DNA of 64,000 nucleotides from Onchidella celtica (lineage: Eukaryota > Mollusca > Gastropoda > Systellommatophora > Onchidiidae), in the NCBI GenBank assembly GCA_963931925.1, contig OZ007576.1:16624802-16688801 (forward strand), in the 5' to 3' direction. The position numbers and the translations under genes were made by a program. Under the pieces are notes generated by a model. The model ran no database searches. It was not told the DNA's origin and saw only the letters and a list, made by a program, of their open reading frames with translations. This document shows positions 32,695-45,725 of this stretch, piece by piece (position 1 is the first letter of the stretch; each line of letters starts with the position of its first letter).

Positions 32695-32965
32695 AGGTAG
32701 TTGCATTTTAATTTAAAGGAAACTTCAGATAGTTTTACAATACTCACTGCAGGTAGTTGCATTTTAATTTAAAGGAAACTTCAGATAGTTTTACAATACT
32801 CAATACAGGGAAACAGTAAAATTTCCAGTTGCATTTTAACTTAAAGGAAACTTCAAATAGTTTCACAATACTCAATACAGGGAAACAGTAAAATTTCCAA
32901 TTGAATTTTACTGTGAAGGAAACTTCAGATAGTTTCACAATGCTCAGTACAGGGAAACAGTAAAA
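32695..32965. repeat. Minisatellite, unit about 56 then 77-78 bp
   Basis: A unit made of TTGCATTTTAATTTAAAGG, AAACTTCAGATAGTTTTACA and ATACTCA is repeated about four times. From the second copy it gains ATACAGGGAAACAGTAAAAT TTCCAG-type sequence, raising the period to about 78. The period being a multiple of three yields a repetitive - strand open frame (32744-33013) that has no other support. Confidence 0.85.
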
Positions 32966-35900
32966 TTTCCAGTTGTACATGTATTTACATACAAAGAGAA
33001 ACTTTTCTTTCACTTTTGCTTTTAATTACACATTGTGGCAAGTGCATGAAGAGATCAGATGTTTTAAGATAAATTCACTGTCAAAAGAATTAATTCTGTG
33101 GATCATTTATTAATATGTAATACTTAGCTTATACAGCACCCAAATTCACAAAAAATGATGTGCTCTGAGAACTTAAAAAGTTCACATACAAAAAGTGTAT
33201 AAGTGGGTTGGTGATCATGATACATTATGAAACAGACTTAGCAGCCTGCTATGCTTAGCAATGCTATTTTGTATTATGGCCCCACGGATTCAGAATATTT
33301 TCTGTCCAAAATTTGGTAATTTTCCCTGCCACTTCATACAAGACAATAGGTGTATTTTGTAAAGAATTTGTTATGGTAGGAAGTTTGTTTGCCTGCCAGC
33401 TTTCCCATGGCCCATGTGGGGCAGTAAGGATTTGGGTCACAGAAATTATGGCATGTCATAATGAAGTCATTCTGTATGTCAATTAAACATGTCTTACAAA
33501 CTATTTGTGTGACTCAGGAATGTTCAGTAAATGCTTTGATACCTAGAGAGTATTGGAGAGGGTCAGAAATCTCAAGTTTTCCCCAGTGACAAGTCTCAGA
33601 TTTTGTTTTTTTGCCAAGCTGAATTTTTCATTTTTGAAATATTCATTGATCAAGTTCAGTATTTCATTTGAGTTTTCTTATGTTTTTTGGAAATTGTACC
33701 AGTTTCCTATTGTCATTTTTTGCTTCTAATTTTTGTTTCACCTGTTGCTTAATGAATACAAGGATTATGTTTTATGAAAATGCCATGTAAATTGAAACCA
33801 TATACTGCATTGATAGCATGAACGTAAAGAAAACTAAAAGAAAGGAGATTTGCACACAAAAAAAAGTGAAATATAATGTCTTAGCTGCATTTTTAACTAC
33901 ATTGTAAGCAAGGTAATACCGCAGAAAAGAACGCAAATGCTGACATAAACATTAACTTTGGCGCTTGGATTGTCTTCATTGAAATAAGTGGACAGTCACT
34001 GAGTAAAATGGGGAGTGGGTGGGTGGTGTGCATAAGGGCCATCGTGAGTCAGAATCAGTGTCATATAAACTCATAATAATGAAATTTTTGCCCATTCTAG
34101 GAGCAGCTGGTAAGATTTGGTATCTCACTTTTCACTGAAATAACAAATCTTGTGTTAACTGAGAGACTGGTGAAATTGGACTCTTGCCAACATGTAATGT
34201 TTTTGCTTATTGCTTGTGTATTTTGTGATTTTCAGTGTATTCGAACTCGCTTGTGTTTCCAAGTTGTTTTTCCCGATCATTGAAAAACAGATCTTGTTAC
34301 TTCTGAAATGTGAAAATTATAAACAGCTGGTATAAATCCCAACTTTAATAGCACTGTGGCCATCCTGAATTTATTATTTTGAAGAAAATAGCTGATTATT
34401 ATCAATGTGTTCACAGGCAAAAATGTATCTCCCGTTCCTTGCCATGACCTGTTTCTTTCTACAATGTGTATGTCTCATGCAGCTTATTATTCATATGAAT
34501 TTCTTGATAGAAGGCCTGTGCTTGCTATTGAGATGATGCCTTTGAATGGAGATTACTTTCAGTTGGTGGAACAAGGAACGTTTAATAAACATTACTATCT
34601 TAAGGAAAATATTAGATTCTAAAGTGACGAATGAAGTTGTCCACAAGGGGTTCAGAAGTCTGAAACGCAGGGGTGAAGAAAAGGAATAGAATACTTTGAA
34701 AAGCTTTAAAATTTGGCTATGTGAAGAAAATAGATTACTAAGGTATAAGATCACTTTCAGAAATTATCAGAAACATCTTGTATGTTTTGGGCTGATAAGA
34801 AATGTTCTTAGTGTGATAATGAACTTTTATTTGTGCATATCTCTTTGAAAGGATGAAATCTTGTGTTTAAAACGTCCCTGTCTGAAATATTTAGGCTGTC
34901 AGCCAGCCTAGATCATGCACGAGGGATTAATTCCTACTTACAGAATGAAGTAAAAGTATTTGATGCAGTGTAAATATATATAATACCATATTGTCTGATC
35001 ATGGTATATAAGATCATATGTTGTCTGAGCCATGATATGTAGAAAGCTACTTATATATGTTGAAAAGGGATAATGCTTGCAAAATGGGTCAAGAAATTGA
35101 TCCTGTGAGAACTAAATTAATTCTTTCAGGGCGTCAGTGTCAGGGGCTTCAGTTAAGTCTGGACGTAATTAATTTTTTCCCACTTTGGGAAAAAACAGCA
35201 TGGTTCAGAAAAACGCTTACAGAAAAAAAAGTATTGATAGTAAAGTAAAATGGTATACATCAAACAACACAGAATTGAATGTAGAATACAATATGAACCG
35301 GCGATACATCCAAACACGTTTTGCACTTGCGCCAATAAATTAGGGGTATGTTCCGAAAGAGTTAAACTTTTGTCACTAATAATGCTGAAATATGGAGCGA
35401 GCATTAGTTTTAAGGGCACTGAGTTAGTTCTCCAAATTTTAAAGTTAAAAGATTTCTAGTATTAAATGCTGAGAGAAAAGAATACAACAAACTTGCCTCT
35501 GGCATCTTTCATCAGAGGATGTGAAAGCAGTTGGCGAATAGAGAGAAAGAAATAACTAAGATGGAAAAAAGGGATGAAGTCTCATATATTTTGTTGACTA
35601 TTGTGGTGAAAAGCGGACATAAAGTGATTAGATTTGATCTGGGTTATTTAAAAAAATTTTTGATTGTCAAGCTTCTTGCACTCTGTGGTAACATCAGAGC
35701 AGCTGTGGAAAAAAAGAAAAGGATGAAAAATCTTGCAAGGAGAATTGCCAATTTGCTGAAATGCTAATTTGTGTCTCATTCAGGTTTCAGAGAGACTGGA
35801 GGAGGGAATGTCACAGGTATGAATCAGTCAGAAGAAAATGCATGCCTGTGTAAAAAGTTCTGGTGTACTCATTACTTAATGAAGTTGATTGACCGGTATC

Positions 35901-37740
35901 ATTTTTGTTCTGTGTTCAATGACAAAATGTCATGTTTTTCTAAGTCATTACCAGTACCTCGACATATTGGCATTTAGATCTTGTATGGATTTAAAGTACT
36001 GCCAGAGATTTGTACAAAAAAAGGGGGGGAAAAAAGTCCTTCGGGGTATTCTGTAGGTTATACTAATTGTGATTTGGGCATTCTGTTGAAGTTTGTTTTA
36101 TGTAAAGGAACGAGGTGTTGTTATGTGGTATATCTATACTATAAGGCTGAAGAGGGCAAAATTTTGAAACCTATCTCCTCCCTTCATAGGCAACCTACAG
36201 TATTCAGATTTTATGTGGTCATTCCTGACTTCCTAGACCCAGGATTGGGTCACTTAAAACGGAATGTTTATATTATTTTTTTTACTTCAATCAATTTTTT
36301 TGGTTACTTTTTTTGTGGTTCCGTAAATTGTTTTTCCACTGGCCGATAGTCCATGTTTAGTGATTGTGACACTGGAAATGATTCATGTTTACTTTAGCGA
36401 TGTGCGGCGTCGGGCACCAGTATAACTAACTAACCAGTCCAGATTAGTGTTGTTTGCCTTTTTTTTTTTTTTCTTTTGCTTCCTTCGCCTCTCCCTCCTC
36501 TTGTGCCCTGCATCTTTGGCTAAGATAGTAGCTGTCTGTGGCAACTCTCAAGTTCCACATTTGAGCAAACAAGGAACTGGAGGCTCAATAGGAATGTTTT
36601 GCCTGATAAAAGTAAAGCTTATCAATGCACTGAGGGCTGTGTGGTAAACTAGGGTAACCTGATCTGTACAAATTTTTCAGGAGAATCAAAAACCTAAATG
36701 ACTTTCTCAATAAAATTTTAAAATGATATTTAAACAAAAACATATTTTGCCCTTAGTTTTCAGAATTTAGCCCCGAAATGAAAACAGACTCTGTGGGCTT
36801 CAAGGACTGGAAGCAGGCTAAATGCATGTATTGCAATTTGTGAAACAAGTCGAGTTGTACTAGTTTGTCAGGCGGCCCTCGATTTGAACACGCTGTTCCA
36901 TTTGATGTGGTTTGATCTTGCGCAGCTCATACGTTTCAGCTGCTGTCCTTCCCTGGTGGTCATTTACTATATATTGTTTTTAATTTACTGAGTATTGTAT
37001 TACGGTGCGCTTTTAATTGTTTGAGCTTGCATTTTGTTTCCGTTGGCACTATTTATGTACATGTTCAAAATGCTATACTTGGGGGCTAATTTTGTTCATT
37101 TTTGTGTCAAGTAAATGGCCATCCCTAAAGTATGTATGTTCGTATGGGGGGAAGCGGGAAGGACGCTCCAAGGGTATGAAAAGGGTGTACAAGGGGGAGA
37201 TGGGTTTCTGAGGAGCGTTCACTTTGCAGCCATGGTATTGAATTAAAAAGTTTGCATTTATTTACCTTTTTCCAAGCAAATTAAGCTTATTTACAAATTG
37301 CATACAAGACATGTTTCTAATGAAACTCAAAATGGTTCATGCAAATGGACGTTGAAAGAGTTTCACTAACGTCCACCTTATCATCGGAAGTTACATGGTA
37401 AACTATTGTAACACGACTTTGTTTTTTAAATACTGAGATACAGTTGGAAATCGTAAAGAGCGGGCGGAACAGGCTGCTGCCCGGGCAAAATTAAATTAAT
37501 AGATTAAAATTTATCCCTATCACCACCCCCACCACCACCACCAACAAACATTTATTATTCATTATTAAGATGTATTAATATATATTCAAATGTTATTATA
37601 ACACTTTATAATCCAGTTGTGAGTGTGAACTGTTGTGAGTTGTTAACTGCGCCTAACAGGCTGCGTTATAACTTGCTCTGAAAGTGAGAGAGATAGAAGA
37701 GAAAGAATGAGAGAGAGAGAAAGATAAATCCAGAGAACAA
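32966..37740 (+). other. Intergenic DNA, no gene supported
   Basis: A/T-rich. The longer open frames (for example 35531-35767 and 35981-36349) show no family motif, no splice sites and biased composition. The stretch 36120-36430 has the look of a decayed transposon (ends near GGCACCAGTATAACTAACTAACC), but no partner copy is in the window. Confidence 0.4.
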
Positions 37741-37815
37741 GACTTTCTGTAAAGCGCCTAGAGCGAACCTGTTTGGATTAGGCGCTATATAAATGATCTC
37801 CATTATTATTATAAT
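37741..37815 (+). repeat. SINE/LINE-type 3' tail (AAAGCGC family)
   Basis: GTAAAGCGCCTAGAGCGAAC, then TTAGGCGCTATATAAATG and an ATTATTATTATAA tail. Same family as 211-283 and 51718-51810. Confidence 0.65.
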
Positions 37816-38749
37816 TGTACGTGGCACGCTTGTAGCCCATGACAACATGCAGGTTGTTTTAAGTTTGGGGGTGAAATTGTGAAAACAAAGGTTAAATCTT
37901 ATAGAATCAAAAAAACTTGCAGGATTTTAACAAGACCTGCGCTGCGCATACAGTTCGAATTTGCGTGAAATTTTGCATTATATATGCCTTCCTTTTGACC
38001 TGCAGAAGGTTCTTTTTTTTAGCTTTGAAGACTTGAAATGGTGGGGAAGTATTTTTTTTTTTTTTGAGTTTGCTTTGTGTCGCTAATTGAATTACTTCTG
38101 ATCTTTCATTTTCACGAACACATGGGCTCATGACATCATCACTTCCTGAAAAATTTTCAGTGTGCAGCACTGCATGCTGTGTACTGTCCTATCACTGAGT
38201 TTTTGGGGATGACCCTACCCATCTCGGCGTCAATGTTTTTGACCTTGTTCCTTTCGGTCTAAAGTGGTGTCCTTTGTTTTCTTGACCATTCGAAGAATGG
38301 GGCAGTTACTAGTAGTTTGAAAATGATGTAACTATTTAATAAAGGAAGTTATTCAGTTTTTGCTTCTGCTGAAAAATCTGTTTAAAAAATGAGTTACGAT
38401 AGTTTACCATGCAGCTCTCCATACATAAATCATGTTTCTGATGGAATAGCCAAATAGTTCAAGGGAAATGTTATTTAAAGTTTTAATTGCATTGTAATGG
38501 CCATAGGCTCATTCAGAGGTTGAGGGCGAGCATACAGCACGTGTTTCTGTGTGTGTAGAGGGAGGGAGGGAGGGGAAATTGTGTAAAGTGCCAAAATTGA
38601 GCGTACGTCCTTTATTGATGGCTCTTAAATCAGTGGGGTTGTAACTTTTACATTTTTCCTGCGTTGTGATTGGCTGAACTTACCAATGTAAATTTATATT
38701 TGGTTGTTTTTTGTTTGTTGTTTCATGAGCGCTTGTTTTAGTTTTGGAT

Positions 38750-39056
38750 GTTGTTGCAAGTATGTATGTCCCCCATATTTTTTGCGCTACGGGTACGTAT
38801 TTTAAAGCCTTTTGTGACCCCAGAGCTAGAGAGCTCCTCCGGACATGCTCCTAACAACAACCCTAATTAATTATGATTGATTATTCTTTAAGATTTTCTT
38901 TTTGTTTTCCACGTTTTTTGGTTGAATGGGTAGGGGGCAGGGTTAGGGATTCGATTAGGTTTAGGGTTGAGAGTAAGGACGGGGTTAGGGATAGTACATA
39001 TATGTACGCACCCCTAGTGCAGAACGCATGGCTTGGGTATGCACTTATAGTAACAG
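38750..39056 (+). mobile_element. MITE family A, copy 2
   Basis: Matches 3288-3557: GCGCTACGGGTACGTATTTT, TTTTGTGACCCCAGAGCTAG, TTAATTA...ATTCTTTAAGATTTTC. The central part holds GGGTTAGGGATTCGATTAGG and further GGTTTAGGG and GGGGTTAGGG motifs that look like vertebrate-type telomere repeats with spacers. Confidence 0.7.
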
Positions 39057-39059
39057 CCT

Positions 39060-40330
39060 TTTGTTTTATAGTGTGACTCTTTTCTATCTCATGCTGTAAC
39101 GTCTTTGTTTAAAGTTCAGTAACGCATGAGCATTTTATGTGTGAAATGCTGGAAATGTTCAAATTTTTCCAGTCCTTAAATACTTGTAACAAATATTAAA
39201 ATGATGGTTTACTGTGGTGGGCATATTATGTATATTCTGTCCATCTTATTTAGATGGTGTGTGTTTTGAACAAAACCAGGAATGTATCGGCGGAATGTTG
39301 ACACATATAATTTTTTTATTTTTTTTGGCTTCAGCATTTTATTTGGAACAGGCAATGTTAGTTCCCCCTGAGAGTTTGTTTTTGCAGAATAAATTGGTGT
39401 TTTTAAGTTCCTCTTTCTCTCACTCTGTCTTCTCTTTTTGTCTCGCTTTCTCTTTCTCTCTCTCTCACTCTATCTCACACACCAACAGTCACGTGTTGCA
39501 CGATATCCTAACCTCACATGTAACCTTTTCACAGCCACGACATGTTCTTCCTTTATATTGTTATAACATTTAGCAAATTATAACAAGGCCTGGAATGAGA
39601 AATGTGTAATCTTTTATTAAGGCAATGCTGTCTGTTTGGGATGGGATATATGTGTGTCCAAATACTGTTAAGATAATCAACATGAGCAAAGTGTCTGTAA
39701 AAAAAAAAAATGTATACACCTAGAATATAAATTTATTAATACAATATCAATTGGTTAAATCCAATACATGCATTCATATTTCAAATTAAAAGAGGACACA
39801 GATGTCTAATTATTTGTGTTACGGCATTATGTGTTCAAACTGATGGCCAGCCCAAGTCAGACATTGATAGAGTTGCAAACAACATTGAGCAGTTCATTAG
39901 TGTATACATTTTTTTTTTCTTTTGAGACATCGAGCAATAGACATACAAAACAATATTTGGGCACAGAAGTACATGTATCTCATTTGTAGTATGGAGTACC
40001 ACCTTGCAGGGCTACCCATTCAACTTACCTGTCCTGATGTAAATTTCTAACCAAGAATGATAAAAATGAAAAAAAGCAACATTGTAAGTGCCGTTTAAAA
40101 TGTGGCTCAGATATTTAATGAAATCTGTCTTCTTTTCACACTGCTTGGACGGAGTTAAAAGAATATCATATGTGAATTTTTGTTATGCAGGAAATAATTC
40201 ATTCACTTCTCACAGTTCCACCAGTTGCTGCTGCGACAGCATAATGAAAGTGAAAGTTACTTGTACTTCTCAGAAATTTTACTTAATGAATGTAACACAT
40301 CAGTGTTTGTTGCTTACGTTTCTTGGGCCA
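39060..40330 (+). other. Intergenic DNA, no gene supported
   Basis: A/T-rich with a (CT)n patch near 39415-39470. No exon recognised. Confidence 0.4.
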
Positions 40331-40487
40331 GGCGCGCACATATGACTTGCTCTCACCATACATGTATTCCTATCCATTTTGCAATGTGCCCAGTCTCGCA
40401 TCTGCGTGTATCTCCGTACATCTAGATTTTAAAAGATGCGATGTGACTGCAAGGTAACAAAAGTTGCAAGTGCGCGCCTAGCCTAAA
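40331..40487. mobile_element. Short TIR element (GCGCGCAC ends)
   Basis: GGCCAGGCGCGCACATATG at the left is inverted at the right as GTTGCAAGTGCGCGCCTAGCC. About 157 bases; no coding. Confidence 0.55.
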
Positions 40488-41643
40488 CTCTTGCAGTTAC
40501 AGAACCTGATGTCAATCAAAGTATCCAGTATTGAATAGTCATCGTCACTGTTACGGCTCCACTTGTTATTTTTCCCTTTTTAAGTCTCTTTATTTACAGT
40601 AGAATATTTCGTCTCTTCTGTATTATTTTCCCTGTACCGGTATATATCAGATCAAATTGTTTTATTATACTGACTTTGATTTTAATTTCACAGAGAGGAA
40701 TCTGAGAAAACACTTGAAGACTGCAGTGGAAAATCGCCACTTGACATGAAATGAAGGTTTTGGAGAAATTCGCATTTTAAAGTTTGAAAGTCCATAGGTT
40801 TAGAAGAGGATGTCTTGTCTAAATTTGCTCCTATTGCTGGACAACGGTTTGTTTTTCACTGAATGGGTATGAGCGGAGCAAAGCTAAAGATTTTAGCTAA
40901 GAGCTGAGGGAGGCAATCATAAAACTCGCATTTTGTGAGAACTAACGTTCTTCCTCTGTAGTCTTCACTTTGAATTGCATATATGTACATGTATTAGTCC
41001 GGGATGTAGGTTTGCCAGTTTTCATTGGCTTTCTGATTTTTGTCCCAAGTATTCCAAGTACAGTGTATTTGTGTTCTTGCCTACTTTTTTTTTCATGAAA
41101 AGCCACTTTAAGAGTACATCCCTGATAGTGATTGGTGAATGTGTTTTGAGTAAACTCCAGCACGGTTTCCTCATGAAATGTTAAGTCCTAACGAATCCAT
41201 GACAGAAAGTTGAATGACTTTGGAAGCTATACCGCCAGATATATTCACTGATTACATGGAGACAAGTTTATCTGATATTAACAAACCTTTAAATTTCCCT
41301 TACAGTCTATTCTTAGACTCAAATGTTTACTTTGAACTGAAATGGATCAGTTTTTCCAAAGTGCTAAGAATCTCACGTAAATGCAACAAACAAATAATGT
41401 ACTCAGCAAAAGTGTTGGGGGGATATAATTTTGTGTCACATAATTACAGTACTTACTGTAATTCTCCATTCACAAGAATATATATCCACAAGTGTTTACA
41501 CATTTAAGTTACATCATACTGTATTATATTTTATGTGCTTATGTTTTAATTTTAAATTGTCTCATGGACTGGATGATACCCAAATTAAAGCGGAAAACGT
41601 TAACCCAGTCAAGTTGCACCACTGAATGATCTAGCTAAATGCA

Positions 41644-41916
41644 TCGTCGCCTGTCTCACGTAGTGGCGTATCAACATTTTCCCGTTTTACATGAGTGTGT
41701 TTCACAGTATTGGTGAGAGTAGGATTTCTCATGTCTGTACAGACAGACATATGGGAAAAACGTTTCTGCTTATATTTTCAAAATTAATGAATATATATGG
41801 ATGTGGATAGGTCATTTTGTGAGAATATAGATCTCACCATGAGCAGTGGTAAGGTATCACTAACAGCAATTCAGAATCGCCAAAATCATGGACACGCCAA
41901 TACGTGAGATGGACGA
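41644..41916. mobile_element. Short TIR element (TCTCACGTA...GGCGT ends)
   Basis: Left TCTCACGTAGTGGCGTATC pairs with right GACACGCCAATACGTGAGA. About 273 bases and non-coding. A related single end (CACCAATATGCGAGATGGGCG) is at about 56890-56910. Confidence 0.6.
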
Positions 41917-43559
41917 GAACGTACAAACTGTTTCCGAATGTGTGGACTTTTTTGGGTGAAGTTTGACAGTTCCTCAGCAAGGAATGTCAACGTTCAGCAA
42001 GTTCGTGTATGTTCTTGGTAACTGGTAATTTTGCGTAGGACTATTTGTCGTCTATATCATGACGAGCTGGCGTATCGCTAAAATTTGTATTTTCTGGTTT
42101 TTTATATTTGAAATCTACATGTCGTTAACTTACTATTCTGAAAAGGATTTAGCAAAATTCGAAGTTTTTTTTCTTGTCAAAAACAAGAAGGGGGGTGGCA
42201 TTTGTCCAACTGGCAACTTTACCCTGTCCTCTCCTGGCTGTTTGACCAACCGACGTACCTGGTACATTATATAACTAACCGGCCTATAGAAAGTCTGTAA
42301 CGAATGGCGTATCAGGATCTCCTACCGCTTAGTTTCCCCGCACGACGAAATGACGCCAAATATCAGAAAACTAAGGTTATGGCGATAGGCCTGTTCGTCA
42401 TACGGAAGACAGTTTGATCACTTTATGTATGTCAAATTTTATTATGTGACTGATGTGGCTTGGTCACTGATGTATTAGCGCATCATGTAACTCTATACAG
42501 GTACGCATATAATAATGGTTTTAATTATACTGTAATGTACATGATTTGGGGGAAATGGACACGGGTGAAGTGGGTGCATTTTACTTACTATGGACAACTT
42601 TAACGATGCTCCGATCATTAATTGCCCAGGTATTATATAATGAAAGGACCATTTTTATTGTGTGAGGTCGTTGTCCACGTCAGTATGTGTACATGTACAG
42701 TGTACTTCCAATGGAAGCAGTAAAGCTGTGCTACGGATGTGCAACCTTATTTTTGGTTTCATACATAATTTTGGTGACTCGGTTCGTTGGTGACATGTAA
42801 TTTGAAGTTTAAAGTGTAGTGACATGTACGACTTATTATATAATGAGAATAAAATGAGTATTATCTGCTGTCTATGCGCTGTTTGTTTCTGTTCTTAGTG
42901 TCGGTGAATTAGAAAATCTTCTTTCTGTGGTTTTCGTGTTCTTGTTTTGGACCTGCTTGAAGAATGCCATTCCTTATTTCTTGATTATGTGCTACAAATG
43001 GTGTATAAATAAATATGTGTCATCATGTTGCTGGGTAGAAGCAAATGTGACTTCTGCTTTTTTGTGACTTGTTCTGACGCAAGTTCTGACTGGCTCAGTG
43101 GCTGGCTGTCTTTCTCTCTGTCTCTGTCTCGATCTTTCCTCTTTCTCTCTCCCATTTCAGAAGCAGAAAAAAGATGATGTTGTACAAAAACGCCAGACGA
43201 TCGGTCATTTCAAGGGTATAAATTGTTCTTTTATATTATAGCATTTATCAAATCATACATGTATTTAGATAGGAAGGAAATGTGTAACCTACCAAGATGG
43301 TGATGAATGGAGTTTTATGCATTTTAGCCTCCTCCCTTTTCACGGTCAGCATTATATAAACTCTGTAGTTGGTATTTCGTCGGAAATTAACATCAAGGAA
43401 GTCTTTGACTAGGGCATCTCTCCTTTGAGAGACCTGTGCTGGTTAAGGCCCGGCGCACACCAGCCGGGTTTGATCGGCCGACTAGTTCGATGATGGTGTC
43501 ACGACACTTTTCAATGAGAGCGCCCGCACCAACTGTCAAGTCTGATCTCACCTAAACCG

Positions 43560-43985
43560 AAGATGAGACAGCTGGCTTATTTAGCGTTCACAGATTTCGC
43601 ATCGCCACCTAGCGGCGAATGCGCCGTGTCATGAACAATGCAGTATTTTGCAAAGCCAAATAGGGAAAATGTCGAATTTTGTTCACTGTTCAACTGTCGC
43701 TGTAGGCCTTTATTGACGTTACTTATTTTGTAATTTTAAATTCAATCGCTGTGGGAAAACTCTGGCTCTTTTTCTCTCTCTTTTGTTGTTCGCAGTAGCA
43801 CTGTAACAAACCCGCATCATTGATTTATCATTATATGAAATATTTTTTTCCTGCAATACGCCATGGGCCCCTCCTCCGATCAGAGCGCAAATTGCGCACG
43901 ATTTTTTAGGGGTGCGAAGAAGAGAGTGTCTCATCTTATGGTTTATATTACATGTACTGTATCTTTGTCTAAACCAAAGAGTATG
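43560..43985 (+). repeat. Dispersed repeat, copy 2 (pair with 470-910)
   Basis: See the blocks listed for 470-910. Here the copy lies within the larger TIR element, so the earlier copy at 470-910 may be another member of that element family whose ends were lost. Confidence 0.6.
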
Positions 43986-43987
43986 TA

Positions 43988-44272
43988 GAGAGGTTTCACT
44001 ATTGGTCGATTTGCACTGCGAGACACGGAAGGCGCCGCGAAACCATTGTTAGCATGGAGCAGAAAGTAGGTCGCTGCGGTAAATATTACCCGTTTGTGCA
44101 TTCCACGGGGCGTAAGAGCTTACAAAAGGCTCTAAATAGTTTCAATTAGCCCCAAAATATGAACCATCCACAGTAAACAGATATGCACACTATCTTTGGT
44201 GAAGGCAGTCTTTTTAAATTCTTGTTTACCGCAGCGACCTAGTTTCGCGATTTGGCGGAAGTGAGATCTCTC
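43988..44272. mobile_element. MITE family E, copy 1 (TA-flanked)
   Basis: GAGAGGTTTCACT at the left and AGTGAGATCTCTC at the right, with TA on each side. Subterminal GTAGGTCGCTGCGGTAAA is inverted as TTTACCGCAGCGACCTA. A second copy is at 48295-48591. TA duplication suggests a Tc1/mariner-type mobiliser. Confidence 0.75.
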
Positions 44273-44737
44273 TATAAATACATTTACATACTCTCTGTCT
44301 AAACTCATGTCGTGACGTCATCATCCAATTAGAGGATCGATCTAAATCGCCTAGTGTGCACTAAGGCCAACTCTGTTGTCTTCGTGAAGCCTATCCCATC
44401 CGCCACCATGGAGTGAACAATATTCTTGAGGCCGAAGCGATCCATCTACTCATTTTTTATGATAGGATCTGCCTGGGTTGTGTGACTCGAACGGGATTTT
44501 TACCACCACCCTTTAGCCACAATTTCCGAAAAATACATGTTGCCAACATTATTCGTCCGGGTTTATCCGCCAACAGTATCGGCCCGGGTTTATCCGCCAG
44601 TGTTGGTGTTGACTAAATACAAAAAAAACAACAACTGGATTTATTCCCTACTATTGTTTCTGGATTAAAATAAAAATTAAAGAGATTGATTCCTAATTAA
44701 ACAAATAAAATTATGGAAAAAAAAAAATAGAAAGACA

Positions 44738-44812
44738 AAACCGGCTGAGAATCGAACCACGGTCACCGGATTGACAGGCGAAGATGCTGACCACTACGTT
44801 GTTGCCGACCCT
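44738..44812 (-). pseudogene. tRNA-Asp-like relic
   Basis: On the - strand: an AGTGGTCAGCATC A-box-like segment, an anticodon-loop-like CGCCTGTCAATC with GTC, then GGTTCGATTCTCA as a B-box. The acceptor and T stems do not pair well, so it is a decayed tRNA gene or the head of a tRNA-derived SINE, not a working tRNA. Confidence 0.45.
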
Positions 44813-45461
44813 GTATGAATTATATTTTGTCAGAGGAAGGATTGAACTTTATTTTAATGTAGGATACATGGCGTTTCCCATAAATACACAGCAGTAATAG
44901 CCGGCAATGTTGGCCTAAAATTATGCCAAGAACGGGATTCGCCCCTTTAGCGGGGCAGTTTGGACTACCGAGTATAATTGTGAAGGAAGTTTTTCCAAAA
45001 TAGATATTACTAAACCAATTGCCGACGGATAAAACACTTGGAATACGTGCTATATGCCAAGGAAAAACGTTGTTTTAGCCAATTTCGGGTCCGGTTCCTT
45101 CGTATAATCCCAACTCCCAACACTTTCCTCAAAACTTTGACAGCGCAAACAAAAGCTAATTTCTCCCGTTATAAAATCTTCAAATCTATTTTAAACCATG
45201 CTGCTTAGGACGTTGAAGTGCTTTACTTTCTTGCTCCCCCCCCCCCCTTTACACTTTTCCCCCTTTCTTTAGTGAATTGATTAGCTTTTATTTTTATTTA
45301 AGTAATACATGTTTTTCAACTTCAGTGGGTGGCATATTGAATAGGAATTCTTTTCAGTCCATTCATACTATGGAAATGTCGGTTGTTTAGAATGTAGAGT
45401 TCATAAAAATGAAATCAAATCAAAAATGAAGTAGAAACAACGTAATACTTAGTAATGCATA

Positions 45462-45725
45462 TCGACGGTGAAACTCGCAAACCGTGTAACTCTAAAGTCC
45501 ATTGTTTTGAGAAAATGGCAAAAAATTACTTTGCTGTTGAAATACAATCTGAGAATCATTCAAGTTAAACGGTTTGCACACAAATCCACCAAGAGTTTCT
45601 TTTTGAATTTTATTATAGAATGTTGATGTAGATGGTGCACAATCGTTGTGTGGTGCCATTTATTTAGCAAAAAATCAGAGCTAACCTATTTTTGGACTTC
45701 CACGGTTTGCGAGTTTCACCGTCGA
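45462..45725. mobile_element. Mariner-type MITE, 264 bp
   Basis: Inverted ends TCGACGGTGAAACTCGCAAA... and ...TTTGCGAGTTTCACCGTCGA match perfectly for 25 bases (to ACCGTG) and continue imperfectly to about 40; TA on both sides (45460-45461 and 45726-45727). No open frame. Confidence 0.85.

Larger units (their letters stand above)
43447..44368. mobile_element. TIR element with nested MITE
   Basis: Ends GGCCCGGCGCACACCAGCC and, inverted, GGCGATTTAG...CCTAGTGTGCACTAAGGCC-type: both read GGCC then GCACAC in from the edge and then TTNGATCG. Inside lie repeat copy 43560-43985 and a later mariner-like insertion (43988-44272), so it is a stack of insertions. No transposase seen. Confidence 0.5.

Noticed and set aside
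32744-33013. Repetitive 89-residue - strand open frame
   Set aside because: Its internal repeats reflect the 78 bp minisatellite period, a multiple of three.
35531-36349. Open frames of 60-120 residues between BCKDK and LHFPL
   Set aside because: No motifs, low-complexity Lys/Phe-rich composition typical of A/T-rich DNA, no splice support.
40683-40751. Exon-like TTTCACAG followed by an RNLRKHLKTAVENRHLT frame and stop
   Set aside because: Good acceptor but only 17 codons, no partner exon and no recognisable family.
44738-44812. Functional tRNA-Asp gene
   Set aside because: A-box, anticodon GTC and B-box are visible, but the acceptor and T stems fail to pair; kept only as a relic.
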